DNA of 64,000 nt from Shewanella atlantica (GCF_003966265.1 NZ_RXNV01000003.1:62001-126000), one strand, 5' to 3'. Shown: positions 28,616-38,079, numbered from the stretch's first letter. Program-made: numbers and translations. Notes: generated by a model from the letters alone, not told the origin.

Positions 28616-29647
28616 CTATAAGAACTCTACAGCTTCTTTATTTGCTAACAGATAATCATCAGGGTTTCCAATATCTATCCAATAATCATTTAGCTGATAC
28701 TTTTGGGCCATAATGCCTTTCTTTGCAATATCTAAGAATAAATTAGGCATATCATAAAAGGTGTTATCTGGTATCTCTGCTAATAATTCAGGATTTAGGA
28801 CATAAATACCCGCATTGATACTGTAGCTATGAGTTGGCTTTTCAACAATGTCAGTAATTATATCATTGTTGTCACTCTGTATGACACCAAATGGAATGGT
28901 ACAATCATAGTTACGAACACACATTGTCGCATGGCAAACACTATTAATATGCGATCGAAGTAAATCAGGATAGTCAATCATTGAAATGACATCCGCATTA
29001 GTTACAAAAAAAGGCAAGTCTAGCTTTTCACGCATTAAACTTAATGCTCCAGCTGTTCCCATCCGTGTATTTTCATTGACATACTCAATGTTCACACCAA
29101 ATTCTCGACCATTTTTCAGAAAGTCTTCAATGACTTCTTTTTTATAATTTGTCGAAATGATAAAGTCTCGAAATCCATAATTCCTAAAACGCTCAATGAT
29201 GTGCGAAATAATTGGTTTTCCTGCAATGTGAAGCATCGGTTTCGGCGTAACTTTAGTCAGCTCACCTAATCGACTACCCAACCCTCCAGCCATTATAACG
29301 ACTTTATTTTTATGATTTGCGAACACATTGGCATCTAACGAAACAACCTCAGCTAAACAACCGTTACTATCAACAAGAAGCATCTGCTTAAGGTGCTTTT
29401 CATTTAGTTGTTGAATTACATATTCATAACTTTCAGTAACTAGGCAAGTAGCTGGTGTCATGTTAATTAAATGGGTAACACTCAATGTATTATCAAGAAG
29501 GCAACGACGGACATCCCCATCAGTTACTAACCCAATCAATTTATGTTTATCGTCAACTATGGCTACATAGCCTTGACCACCTTGATTTAAGGCTTCAATA
29601 ATTTCTCGATAATCTGAAGTATTTGTTCGCTGTAAAGTAATCATCAA
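28616..29647 (-). CDS. CBS-domain sugar nucleotidyltransferase (PtmE-like)
   Basis: A 343-residue two-part protein: a CBS pair at about 1-112 (YVAIVDDKHKLIGLVTDGDVRRCL and KQMLLVDSNGCLAEVV) and a nucleotidyltransferase at 116-343 with MAGGLGSRLGELTKVTPKPML. This architecture is that of PtmE, the glucosamine-1-phosphate guanylyltransferase of the Campylobacter legionaminate pathway, which makes a GDP-linked precursor. Adjacent nonulosonate genes support that reading. The start could also be the second methionine. Confidence 0.8.
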   Translation of the reverse strand: MMITLQRTNTSDYREIIEALNQGGQGYVAIVDDKHKLIGLVTDGDVRRCLLDNTLSVTHLINMTPATCLVTESYEYVIQQLNEKHLKQMLLVDSNGCLAEVVSLDANVFANHKNKVVIMAGGLGSRLGELTKVTPKPMLHIAGKPIISHIIERFRNYGFRDFIISTNYKKEVIEDFLKNGREFGVNIEYVNENTRMGTAGALSLMREKLDLPFFVTNADVISMIDYPDLLRSHINSVCHATMCVRNYDCTIPFGVIQSDNNDIITDIVEKPTHSYSINAGIYVLNPELLAEIPDNTFYDMPNLFLDIAKKGIMAQKYQLNDYWIDIGNPDDYLLANKEAVEFL

Positions 29648-29654
29648 GATACCT

Positions 29655-30710
29655 TTATATTAAGTCATCTTTAGATAAGATATGGTCATTTGATAAATCT
29701 CTATTTACTGCCATGCCAATAATAAACTCTGTCATTTCAGGTTTTAACCCAATTCCAGGTCGTTTATAGTCTAAATCATTCTCAGTTAAAACCTCACCAG
29801 CTTTCATATCGCGAGTAATAACAATGCTACGCCTAAATTCCGCTTTCTTCTCATCAGTTTCTGGAGCCGTAATACGGAAACAGCCTAATGCATCTACAAC
29901 TCGACGACTACCAGTAACAATCTTAATCATTTCATCCTGGTTTGCTGACACTTTGTGATCCCACCCTTCCATTTCTTTATCTAATGTAAAATGTTTTTCC
30001 AATAGACAAGCCCCCATAGCAACAGAAGCGAGCGGAATTTCAACTCCAATAGTATGGTCTGAAAAACCAATACCATATTCTGGATAAGTAGCCATCAAAG
30101 TTTTGATATTATTTAAATTAACATCTGCATCGACTGGTGGGTAAGTCGACACGCAATGTAATATGACAATCTGGCTGTTACCTGTAGCTTCAATACACTT
30201 AACCGCTTTATCAATTTCATGAAGCTCACTAAGGCCTGTTGAAATTACCATCGGTTTACCTTTTTTCGCTAAATAAGTTAAAAAAGGTAAGTTATTTAAA
30301 TCCATCGAAGCGACTTTTATAAAAGGAGTATTCAACTTATCAACTAAGAAATCAGCTTCTTTTTTACTAAATGGTGTCGATGTGCAGTCAATCCCCACTT
30401 CATCTGCAAAAGATTTCATCTCTAATAATTCTTCTTCAGAGATTGAGTATGCATCAACAATTTCTTCTAGAGTGTAATCATCACGATCACGATAATCATC
30501 TGCAATAAAAAAGTTATCTTCATACTTTTTCTTTGCAAAAATAGTATCTTTCGACCAACTCTGGAATTTTACACAATCAACACCAGCATCCTTGGCTTGA
30601 ACAATTAATCGCTTAGCTAATTCCATATCACCGTTATGGTTCGAGCCTATTTCTGCAATAATGTAAGGCTTTGAAAAGTTGGCAATTGTAAATTTAGTTG
30701 TTATTTTCAT
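29655..30710 (-). CDS. neuB: N-acetylneuraminate/legionaminate synthase (NeuB/LegI)
   Basis: A 351-residue synthase condensing phosphoenolpyruvate with a 2-acetamido mannose-type sugar. YIIAEIGSNHNGDMELAKRLI is the canonical N-terminal motif, FSDHT and EKHFTLDK hold metal and substrate residues, and the C-terminal SAF domain shows RRSIVITRDMKAGEVLTENDL and RPGIGLKPEM. It is a full-length canonical enzyme. Together with LegB- and LegC-like genes upstream it points to a legionaminic-type product; sequence alone cannot distinguish Neu5Ac, legionaminate or relatives. Confidence 0.9.
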   Translation of the reverse strand: MKITTKFTIANFSKPYIIAEIGSNHNGDMELAKRLIVQAKDAGVDCVKFQSWSKDTIFAKKKYEDNFFIADDYRDRDDYTLEEIVDAYSISEEELLEMKSFADEVGIDCTSTPFSKKEADFLVDKLNTPFIKVASMDLNNLPFLTYLAKKGKPMVISTGLSELHEIDKAVKCIEATGNSQIVILHCVSTYPPVDADVNLNNIKTLMATYPEYGIGFSDHTIGVEIPLASVAMGACLLEKHFTLDKEMEGWDHKVSANQDEMIKIVTGSRRVVDALGCFRITAPETDEKKAEFRRSIVITRDMKAGEVLTENDLDYKRPGIGLKPEMTEFIIGMAVNRDLSNDHILSKDDLI

Positions 30711-30720
30711 CAGTATTCCT

Positions 30721-32085
30721 TTATTCCCACCATAAGGGATAATGTAGTGATTTAATTTCGTTCTTTTTACGCATTTCTCTTAACGCATAAAAATGTACAT
30801 TCGTTTTATCTAAGCAAGCATAATGTGTATCAACAATCATTTGCTGCTTTTTCTTTAAGTCTTCATTGTTAGAACCAATGATGTTTCCACTATGTTGACG
30901 ATAGAGTGTTTCTGTTTCATTAATAAATACTGCAGACAACTGATTAAACAATATCAGAGAATAAAAATACCAATCTACAGCTATCAATTCTTTTGGAAAG
31001 GTAAAGTCTAGCCCTTCGACCCTTTTCAAATTAATAGCTGTATTCGAAAGTCCAAAAATATTTTTTAATAAAATATCATCTAAATATATAGAATCCCCAT
31101 TACAGTAACGACGGCTAATGTACCTGCGTTCAATCAACCCCGTATCGTTGAATGACGTATAATCATTAACCACTACGTCATATTTTTTTAAGTATTTTTT
31201 TGATACCTCAATACGGCTGCTCATCAAAATATCATCTATATCTGCAAAGACAGCCGTATAATAACCTAGTTCAATAGCTTGTTTAATTAACGACTCTCTG
31301 TTTTTTGCAATACAGTCTTCACTTGCCAATTCAATAATGGAAAGCTCAGGGTATTGCACTCGTAATCGGTCCAATGAACCAAAGCCATCATTCATCAATA
31401 AAACATCAAAATATTTATCTGTCTGATTGACTAATGACAGACAATAATCATCAATATAGCGTTTATCAGTTGGATAAATAACTGTAAGTACAGCTGTTCG
31501 TTTTTTGTCATAGTAAAGTTGATTGGCTTTAATACAACTACCTGGTTTAACCTTGCTCCCCTGAATAACGACCGAATGACTGCCTAAAAAGGAACCTTTA
31601 CCTATTGAAGCATTACCATTAACAACTGCACCAGTGGAAATATGAGTATGGTCACCGATAACACAATCATGCTCAACAAGTGCCTGAGAGTTAATTATGC
31701 AATTATCACCAATCGATACATTAGAATTAATTATCACCCCATGGTGGACGACACTACCATGACCAACTTCTGAAAACGAAGACACGTGAGATAATGGTGA
31801 TATTATTGTGGCAAAACGAACCTTATTTACAAGACGAGAGTAGATATCTTCACGTAATGAAGAGTTTCCTAGAGTGCCTATGGTGATGACAAATTCACAA
31901 TCAGGAAAATCATCCACTTCATCATCAGTACCTACAACCGGATATCCTAGGATTATTTTCCCAATATTTTCTTGTTTATCTAAAATACCAACAATTTCAT
32001 ACAAGCCTGTTAAGTGAATAACATCAATAACTGAATGACAGTGACCACCGCAACCTATCAATATAAGTTTCTTTGTCTCATTCAT
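30721..32085 (-). CDS. Fusion of NeuD/PglD-type acetyltransferase and family-2-like glycosyltransferase
   Basis: A 454-residue two-domain protein. Residues 1-195: a PglD/NeuD fold with the N-terminal LILIGCGGHCHSVIDVI loop, then hexapeptide repeats and VEHDCVIGDHTHIS, which carries the catalytic His region. Residues about 197-454: a GT-A-like domain beginning AVLTVIYPTDKRYIDDYCLSLVN, with FDVLLMNDG and a DxD-like FADIDD at 280-285. The frame runs through without a stop, so the fusion looks real. The first half would N-acetylate a 4-amino sugar; the second might transfer a sugar, although its DxD variant and divergence leave that open. It overlaps the aminotransferase stop by 4 bp. Confidence 0.8.
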   Translation of the reverse strand: MNETKKLILIGCGGHCHSVIDVIHLTGLYEIVGILDKQENIGKIILGYPVVGTDDEVDDFPDCEFVITIGTLGNSSLREDIYSRLVNKVRFATIISPLSHVSSFSEVGHGSVVHHGVIINSNVSIGDNCIINSQALVEHDCVIGDHTHISTGAVVNGNASIGKGSFLGSHSVVIQGSKVKPGSCIKANQLYYDKKRTAVLTVIYPTDKRYIDDYCLSLVNQTDKYFDVLLMNDGFGSLDRLRVQYPELSIIELASEDCIAKNRESLIKQAIELGYYTAVFADIDDILMSSRIEVSKKYLKKYDVVVNDYTSFNDTGLIERRYISRRYCNGDSIYLDDILLKNIFGLSNTAINLKRVEGLDFTFPKELIAVDWYFYSLILFNQLSAVFINETETLYRQHSGNIIGSNNEDLKKKQQMIVDTHYACLDKTNVHFYALREMRKKNEIKSLHYPLWWE

Positions 32086-33221
32086 ATTGGTGTGCTCGGT
32101 AAGTTAATAAGGTGCGCCTCAATAAACTCAGAATATTTGAGTTCACCTCTCAGTGCACCTTTAAACATTGGTAAGCGGTGCATTAATTGCCAAATAGGCC
32201 TAGTCATAATACCTGCATCATTTGTCTGTTTCAAAAGTTCATTACGTGCATCTATTGAGGGGCATATAACGGCATTTAACCAATAGTTAGATTTTGCATA
32301 TTCAGGTTCAACTACAAATTGGAATTCACTTTCAATAAAATACTCTTTATATTTTTCAGCTAACTGTCTCTTTTGAGCTATATATTTTTCAAGCACTTCC
32401 ATTTGTGCGCAACCAAGCGCAGCATTAAGGTTAGGCATTCGGTAATTAAAACCAGGTTCATCATGATAAAACTCATAAGGATGTGGGACTTTAGCCGTGG
32501 TTGTCACATGTTTTGTACGGTCTCCAAGCTCAACGGTTCTGCATAGCACTATCCCACCACCGCCAGTTGTAATTATTTTATTACCATTAAAGCTGAGTGC
32601 ACCAAAGTCACCAAGAGTCCCGGTATGCTTGCCTTTATAGAATGAACCTAAGCTCTCAGCAGCATCTTCTACAAGTGTGATATTCCACTTATTACAAACA
32701 GCTATAAGTTCATCCAATTCGACTGGATGCCCAAAGGTATGCATTGGCACCACCGCGCGAATTGGACGCTGAGTCTGTTTATGAATACAACCATTTTCGG
32801 TCACTTGCCCATGCTGAGTTAGAAACTCATCCATCGCTTTAGGGCACAAGCCTAAGCTCACTGGCGACACATCAACAAAAATAGGCTCTGCGCCCATATG
32901 ATGTAGCGCATTGCAGGTCGCAACAAACGTCAACGCTTGAGTAATGACAAAATCGCCACGTTGAACACCTGCCATATAAAGTGCGGCGTGAAGTGCGGCG
33001 GTGCCGTTGACAGTCGCTACAGCCTTAGCTGTACCCGTGTAGGCTTCAATCTTGTGTTCAAACTGATCGACAAACTTACCCACGCTAGAAACGAACGTGC
33101 TTTCAAGAGTTTCTAGAACATACTTCTGCTCATTGCCATCAAATGATGGCGCATGCAGAGGGATAAAGTCATTGGTTTGGTATACATCACGAACAAACTC
33201 AACTATCGATACTTGGCTCAT
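32082..33221 (-). CDS. DegT/DnrJ/EryC1-family sugar aminotransferase (LegC-like)
   Basis: A 379-residue PLP enzyme, 4-aminating a 4-keto-6-deoxy UDP-sugar. IPLHAPSFDGNEQKYVLETLESTFVSSVGKFVDQFE is the LegC-type N-terminus. VEDAAESLGSFYKGKHTGTLGD and ALSFNGNKIITTGGGG hold the PLP contacts, with the lysine in NGNK. I chose the ATG at 33221 since a GAGAG site precedes it and MSQVSIVEFVRDVY fits the family; an ATG at 33260 has no ribosome site. It follows the dehydratase gene by about 65 bp. Confidence 0.88.
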   Translation of the reverse strand: MSQVSIVEFVRDVYQTNDFIPLHAPSFDGNEQKYVLETLESTFVSSVGKFVDQFEHKIEAYTGTAKAVATVNGTAALHAALYMAGVQRGDFVITQALTFVATCNALHHMGAEPIFVDVSPVSLGLCPKAMDEFLTQHGQVTENGCIHKQTQRPIRAVVPMHTFGHPVELDELIAVCNKWNITLVEDAAESLGSFYKGKHTGTLGDFGALSFNGNKIITTGGGGIVLCRTVELGDRTKHVTTTAKVPHPYEFYHDEPGFNYRMPNLNAALGCAQMEVLEKYIAQKRQLAEKYKEYFIESEFQFVVEPEYAKSNYWLNAVICPSIDARNELLKQTNDAGIMTRPIWQLMHRLPMFKGALRGELKYSEFIEAHLINLPSTPI

Positions 33222-33285
33222 TAATCTGCTCTCTACTTTTTGCGGGTCTACTTGGGTCATTGCTAGTTAAACTGGCGAATATCAA

Positions 33286-34476
33286 TTACATTTTGCTATC
33301 GAGGTACTTGCCTGTTTCTTTGTGACCAAAATCAGGGAGCATAGTGAAAAACAGTTTCACTATCTCTTCTTTACTCCACTCTCGAGCCGTTTTCATTTGA
33401 CCAATCTCTCGTTCAAACAGCTCAAGCAATTTTTGTTGATAAAGCGGCTCATTTTTAATGATGCCTAAGTTATCAAAGCGCGCCATATCCAGCGTTTCAT
33501 TAACCGTGAAGAACTCTTCAAAATCTTTTTCCCCAGTGGTATCACTTGAAGTAAATAGACATGGCCATTTACCTTGCGCTGGCAGCGTTTTTGCTAATTC
33601 ACGCGCTTCTTCTTCACTCTCACATAGGTGTGGCTCATAACCTCGTTGCTCAAGGTATTTGACTGCAATATCAGCAAATGAAATAAGATGGAGCGCTTCA
33701 CTTAATTTCGGGAAAAAAATGTCGCGATTTTCACCGAAAATACAGGACATTAAGCACAGCTCACCCGACTCTTGCGGAGTAACGAAATAACGTTTAATGT
33801 CATTTGGGGCAACAATCGGTTGACTCTTTTGGATGCGTTGATTAAAACCATGTAAAAGCGAGCCATCTGAAAAAGCCACATTTGCAAAGCGTGCAGTAGA
33901 AATAGCTATATGCTCACTCTTGCGCATCAGAAACATTTCCATGATACGCTTTGAAGCCCCCATCATGTTCACAGGATTCGCGGCTTTGTCTGTTGAAACA
34001 CAGAAATACTTTTTCGCGCCGGCATCAATCGACTGCTGAATGGTCTTGTCAGTATTAAACACATTGACATCGATCATTCGCATCAAAGTAAATGGATCCT
34101 TTTCACTGCGAACATGCTTTAGCGCCGAAAGATTCAAAACGTAGTCATACTGACCATCCGTCTTAATAAACGCATCGTACTCAATAGAACCGATGTCTAA
34201 CGCAAAGGTTTGAAAGTCACCATTGATATAACCAAATGAACTACGGATATCACGCACCAGTTCAACCATATTGTTTTCGCTGATGTCTACAACATGAAGC
34301 TTAGCTGGGTTACGCTTAAAAATTTCTTTGGTTACCGATTGGCCAATAGAGCCTGCACCACCAAGAACAAGAAAACGAGATTCAGAAACGATATGCGATA
34401 GTTCAACTTCATGATTAACGATATCTTGAGTAAACAAAGCGTCACTGCGGCCAATTAAAGGCAATATATAATTCAT
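33286..34476 (-). CDS. UDP-N-acetylglucosamine 4,6-dehydratase (LegB-like)
   Basis: A 396-residue short-chain dehydrogenase/reductase-type dehydratase, first committed step to 6-deoxy amino sugars. FLVLGGAGSIGQSVTKEIF is the NAD loop near residue 37. LSALKHVRSEKDPFTLM, STDKAANPVNMMGASKRIMEM and ARFANVAFSDGSLL are FlaA1/LegB-class signatures. Its length and C-terminal region match LegB rather than PseB (about 330 residues). It starts the nonulosonate block right after the glycosyltransferase gene. Confidence 0.88.
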   Translation of the reverse strand: MNYILPLIGRSDALFTQDIVNHEVELSHIVSESRFLVLGGAGSIGQSVTKEIFKRNPAKLHVVDISENNMVELVRDIRSSFGYINGDFQTFALDIGSIEYDAFIKTDGQYDYVLNLSALKHVRSEKDPFTLMRMIDVNVFNTDKTIQQSIDAGAKKYFCVSTDKAANPVNMMGASKRIMEMFLMRKSEHIAISTARFANVAFSDGSLLHGFNQRIQKSQPIVAPNDIKRYFVTPQESGELCLMSCIFGENRDIFFPKLSEALHLISFADIAVKYLEQRGYEPHLCESEEEARELAKTLPAQGKWPCLFTSSDTTGEKDFEEFFTVNETLDMARFDNLGIIKNEPLYQQKLLELFEREIGQMKTAREWSKEEIVKLFFTMLPDFGHKETGKYLDSKM

Positions 34477-34485
34477 AATAAACTC

Positions 34486-35229
34486 TTATTTTTTATATTT
34501 TAGAAAACCCAAAACAGTATAAACTATAAAGTAGCGTAATGACGATACCACGCTTAATTCAGCCACTTCACGATAGAATAACCACTGCCACTTTAAAACT
34601 TTAATTTTATTTTGTGTCATACCGGAATCTATCCGATATTTTGCTAATACTTGAGGGACACCTTTAGCCATATCGATATCTTTTAAAATATCTAACCACA
34701 AACCCATATCTTGACGTTTTCGGATTAATGGCATAAAACGTTTTCCCAATAACTCTGCATCATATACAGCCGTTAGGCACCCTATAATATTGCTATATAA
34801 AATCTGCTGGTACGTAACCGTTAACCTAGGTTCTACAAAGCCTCCATCACCATGATTACCAAACTTTTGATACCAAGTGTAAGACAGTGCAACATTATTT
34901 TTTTGCATGTAACCAATTTGGATTGACAGTTTATCAGCAAGCCAAAGATCATCTGAATCTAAAAATGCTATATACTTTCCACCAGCTTCTTTAATCGAGC
35001 GGTTACGAGAACCGCCAGCACCTAGGTTTATTTCATTTTCAAATAAACGAATACGCTTATCTTTATTTCGATATTTATTGATAATAGCTAAGGTATCATC
35101 GCTAGACTTATCATCTGTAATCAAAAGCTCCCAGTTTCTATATTTTTGCGCCAAAACTGAATCGATACTTTGCGCAATCGTTTTAGCCGAATTATAGCTA
35201 GGCATGATTATCGAGACTAATGATTCCAT
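34486..35229 (-). CDS. Family-2 glycosyltransferase
   Basis: A 247-residue cytoplasmic GT-A enzyme. VSIIMPSYNSAKTIAQSIDSVLAQ is the nucleotide-sugar fold start, ELLITDDKSSDDT and IAFLDSDDLWLADKL provide the DxD motif. It likely adds an early sugar to the undecaprenyl-linked primer: its ATG directly follows the stop of the initiating sugar transferase. Donor and acceptor cannot be predicted. Confidence 0.88.
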   Translation of the reverse strand: MESLVSIIMPSYNSAKTIAQSIDSVLAQKYRNWELLITDDKSSDDTLAIINKYRNKDKRIRLFENEINLGAGGSRNRSIKEAGGKYIAFLDSDDLWLADKLSIQIGYMQKNNVALSYTWYQKFGNHGDGGFVEPRLTVTYQQILYSNIIGCLTAVYDAELLGKRFMPLIRKRQDMGLWLDILKDIDMAKGVPQVLAKYRIDSGMTQNKIKVLKWQWLFYREVAELSVVSSLRYFIVYTVLGFLKYKK

Positions 35230-36219
35230 TTACCTACCCATACCAAATAATACAACCTTCACTGTTTTTAATAGAATTTTGATATCTAACAGTGAACTAT
35301 GGTGCTTAATATAATAGATATCGTATTTATGCTTCCATACAGCATCCTCGACAGATGCACCGTAAGGGTAACTCACCTGGGCTAAACCTGTTACACCAGG
35401 CTTAACTGCGTGACGGAAACGGTAATATGGGATTTCTTTTTCTAGCTCAGCAATAAAGACTTCACGTTCAGGTCTTGGGCCTACGATAGACATTTCGCCC
35501 ATGAGAATATTGATAATCTGCGGTAACTCATCAATACGAGTCTTGCGGATAAAATTACCAACTTTAGTCACACGAGCATCATTCTGACTTGCCCATTGCG
35601 CACCTGACTTTTCTGCATCGCTCCGCATGGAGCGAAATTTAATGACCTCAAACTCATCATTATACTGACCAGTACGGCGTTGCTTATAAAAAACCGGACC
35701 GGGGCTTTCAAGCTTAATAGCTAACGCTGTGATAAGTCCAACAGGTATAGCAACGGTGCAAAGTAAGAATGCAGCGAATAAATCAATGACTCGCTTAGCT
35801 AACTGCGTTCTTTTCGTTGATAAAATCGAAAATGCTTTTTGATGCAAGAAGTAACCACTGTGAAGTAATCGAACTTCGGTATAACCCAGTCTCTCATCTA
35901 GATAGCTAACTAAAGGTTCTACCCAAGCTCCAAGTTCTGTTGCTTTAACTAGGAACTGCCTTTGTTCTTTATTTAGACGCGCACTTTCAAAATGACATAT
36001 GACTTTACAGCTCAGATCGGTAATAGTGTAATCATTTACAACCATATCAAATGTGTAGTCATCCACAATTTCACCTATTTCTAATTCCCTATCTGTTGGG
36101 CAATAGATATAAATTCTTGGTTGACTTAATACCTGTGACTTAGATTTAAAACGCTTTGATACCGTTTTAATCGGTTGAAACTCAGCAGTGTCAGCGGTTT
36201 CATTTATTCGTATATTCAT
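35230..36219 (-). CDS. Undecaprenyl-phosphate sugar phosphotransferase (WbaP/WcaJ C-terminal type)
   Basis: A 329-residue initiating transferase attaching the first sugar-phosphate to undecaprenyl phosphate. The catalytic half starts at KRVIDLFAAFLLCTVAIPVGL (membrane segment near 142-165) and includes FYKQRRTGQYNDEFEVIKFRSM, TRIDELPQIINILMGEMSIVGPRPER and the end YDIYYIKHHSSLLDIKILLKT. The N-terminal 120 residues are soluble and lack the usual four-helix membrane bundle, so it is a short type. It is the first enzyme of the glycan assembly block. Confidence 0.92.
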   Translation of the reverse strand: MNIRINETADTAEFQPIKTVSKRFKSKSQVLSQPRIYIYCPTDRELEIGEIVDDYTFDMVVNDYTITDLSCKVICHFESARLNKEQRQFLVKATELGAWVEPLVSYLDERLGYTEVRLLHSGYFLHQKAFSILSTKRTQLAKRVIDLFAAFLLCTVAIPVGLITALAIKLESPGPVFYKQRRTGQYNDEFEVIKFRSMRSDAEKSGAQWASQNDARVTKVGNFIRKTRIDELPQIINILMGEMSIVGPRPEREVFIAELEKEIPYYRFRHAVKPGVTGLAQVSYPYGASVEDAVWKHKYDIYYIKHHSSLLDIKILLKTVKVVLFGMGR

Positions 36220-36493
36220 ACAAAGACCAAAATTGTTAATATCGTGGATGCCTAAAGGCGAAATATGTTGCTTGAGTAATAAAAAGTAATTAAAAATTTA
36301 AAATATTTTTGCTAGCAAAACCCTAACAAGCACTAATCATGTTAGCGAATTCATTCACGTTTACATCTCAGTCTTTTATACCATGCTGAGACACTTTTAA
36401 ACCATTTTGAGACAGTCGATATGTCGCTATCCCTTGTAAGCCCTCGGTTTCGCTGTTTTTCTTTAAACAGTCCCAATAGGCTCTTCTTTTTAT

Positions 36494-37459
36494 TTAATCT
36501 TCTTTTTTTACAAAATATCTTATCAGAACAATCATCACAGCCAACATGCCACCTAGCATGGTACCTAACACACATATAAGTGCTCGTTTAGGCCCAGCCT
36601 TTTCTTCCGATACTAACGCTGGATCAATTGTCTTAAACACATACTCATCTCTAACTTCGGCAAACATGATTGTTTTTGCTTGCTCTTCGATAAGTTTGTA
36701 GAGTATCGAACGAATATCAGCAACATTTGTTTGTGCTATTTGTTTATTCAGAAAATCACTACTTCTATAAGCTTCAGCAACATCGCGATCTTTCATCGCT
36801 TTATTAATATCTTCAACTAACCAGGTCACCCATTGCTGCGCAACGGCAGGCGATAAGTGCTCTACTGATACCCTAACCATGCCTGTATCCTTTGCCGAGC
36901 TAACAGATATGACTTTAGTAAATACTTTAAAGGCTTCTTGCATCGAAGGTTCAGGCTTAAATGGTGCTTTAACTTCACGTACCCACTTATTCTTACTAAA
37001 ATCAAACAGCTCTTCATCGTAGATAATTCTGTTCTCAGACATGTTCCATTTTTCAGCGGCCATTAAATCAGGAAGAATATTGTGTTTTTGGATAAACTGA
37101 CTGGTAAATTGACGTGACTTCATCACCTCGATAGCCATCTGGGTTTTATCTACCCCGCCCCCGCCACCTAAATTAATACCCGCCATACTGGCAAGACCAC
37201 CAAATTGCCCAGCTAAGGCACTTAAACCACCGCCTTGCTCTTCACTAGCTGGCGCTAATAGCGCCTCAGACTTGTAGGTATTAGGTTGCATTATGGCAAA
37301 AACAACTGAACCAATAGCAAAAATGGCTGTTATAGCAATAATGAGCCACTTGCCCTGCCAGATCACGGAGAAGAGTTCTCGAAGGTCGATTTCATCGTCG
37401 CTCGTGATTTGGGGGTTGACGAACTGGGCGTCGGGGTAGTTTTTAATTTCGGTGGACAT
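36494..37459 (-). CDS. wzz: Chain-length determinant protein (Wzz)
   Basis: A 321-residue inner-membrane polysaccharide co-polymerase. EIDLRELFSVIWQGKWLIIAITAIF gives the first membrane helix (about 34-55), and ALICVLGTMLGGMLAVMIVLIRYF the second near the C-terminus. A Gly-rich patch (LSALAGQFGGLASMAGINLG) lies near 83-102 and a coiled region in the middle. There is no Wzc-like kinase domain. It sets polymer length together with Wzy. The 274-bp stretch after its stop (36220-36493) shows no gene. Confidence 0.92.
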   Translation of the reverse strand: MSTEIKNYPDAQFVNPQITSDDEIDLRELFSVIWQGKWLIIAITAIFAIGSVVFAIMQPNTYKSEALLAPASEEQGGGLSALAGQFGGLASMAGINLGGGGGVDKTQMAIEVMKSRQFTSQFIQKHNILPDLMAAEKWNMSENRIIYDEELFDFSKNKWVREVKAPFKPEPSMQEAFKVFTKVISVSSAKDTGMVRVSVEHLSPAVAQQWVTWLVEDINKAMKDRDVAEAYRSSDFLNKQIAQTNVADIRSILYKLIEEQAKTIMFAEVRDEYVFKTIDPALVSEEKAGPKRALICVLGTMLGGMLAVMIVLIRYFVKKED

Positions 37460-37479
37460 TCAAATCTTGTCTCTTTGGT

Positions 37480-37678
37480 TGAGTCTCCGATGACGGAACG
37501 CTTCACTTTCGGAACGCTTCGCTCACTGAACACTTCGTTTACGGTTATAAGATTTACAGTAAAAGCGATTACAGATAACTGAACGTTCGCAGGCTCACTT
37601 ACGGAACGCTTCGCTTACAGTAAAAGCGATTACAGATAACAGAAAATTCATAGGCTCACTTACAGCAATACTTTAAAG
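37480..37678. repeat. GGAACGCTTCGC-family repeats between wzz and the four-helix-bundle gene
   Basis: It contains two copies of a roughly 62-bp unit with ACAGTAAAAGCGATTACAGA (near 37556 and 37618) and several GGAACGCTTCGCTYAC or GAACGTTCGCAGGCTCAC variants. This family is distinct from the GTAGGA REPs and recurs at 38080-38250 and 41050-41400. Confidence 0.8.
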
Positions 37679-38035
37679 CTAAGACTCCTGATTTCGGACT
37701 TTTATGCTTTTAATCAATCCTGCAAGCATTACGGATATTTGCTCTGTCTTTTTCAATAGTTCATCAACAAAGTCGGCTTCAAGGTAACCGATATCTTTAC
37801 CAATCATTGCTTGAGTGATTAATTCAGCAAATGAAGCCTTAGCAATATATAAAAACTGTATCTGTTCTTTAACCCCTTGCCGCTCTATCCCCTCTGCAAT
37901 ATTTGAAGGAACAGAAAGACCTGAACGGGTTATTTGATCTTTAAAGCCCCAATCCCTTAACTCCTTTGTTTCTGAATATATGGAGCAAGATACTTGGTAG
38001 CTCAATTGCCAGACTTCTAACTTTTAAAATTTCAT
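37679..38035 (-). pseudogene. Four-helix-bundle protein (23S rRNA-IVP family) with a nonsense codon at position 4
   Basis: The family normally begins MKFExLxVWQ. Here the ATG at 38033-38035 (preceded by AAGGA with 6-nt spacing) is followed by AAA TTT TAA and then KLEVWQLSYQVSC in the same frame, so TAA at 38024-38026 replaces the usual Glu codon. The rest is intact: ITRSGLSVPSNIAEGIERQG is the conserved helix, then LYIAKASFAELITQ and a C-terminal helix, to a stop at 37679. A TTG at 38003 could allow reinitiation, giving 108 residues. Such genes are common in glycan loci of this genus, with unknown role. Confidence 0.85.
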
Positions 38036-38079
38036 AACCATCCTTGGTTTGTAAAATATCGAACGCTTCTCTTACAGTT

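Noticed and set aside
36351..36575. A 74-codon minus-strand frame overlapping the end of wzz
   Set aside because: It overlaps a confident gene in another frame and has no ribosome site; the wzz C-terminus is already complete with its second membrane helix.
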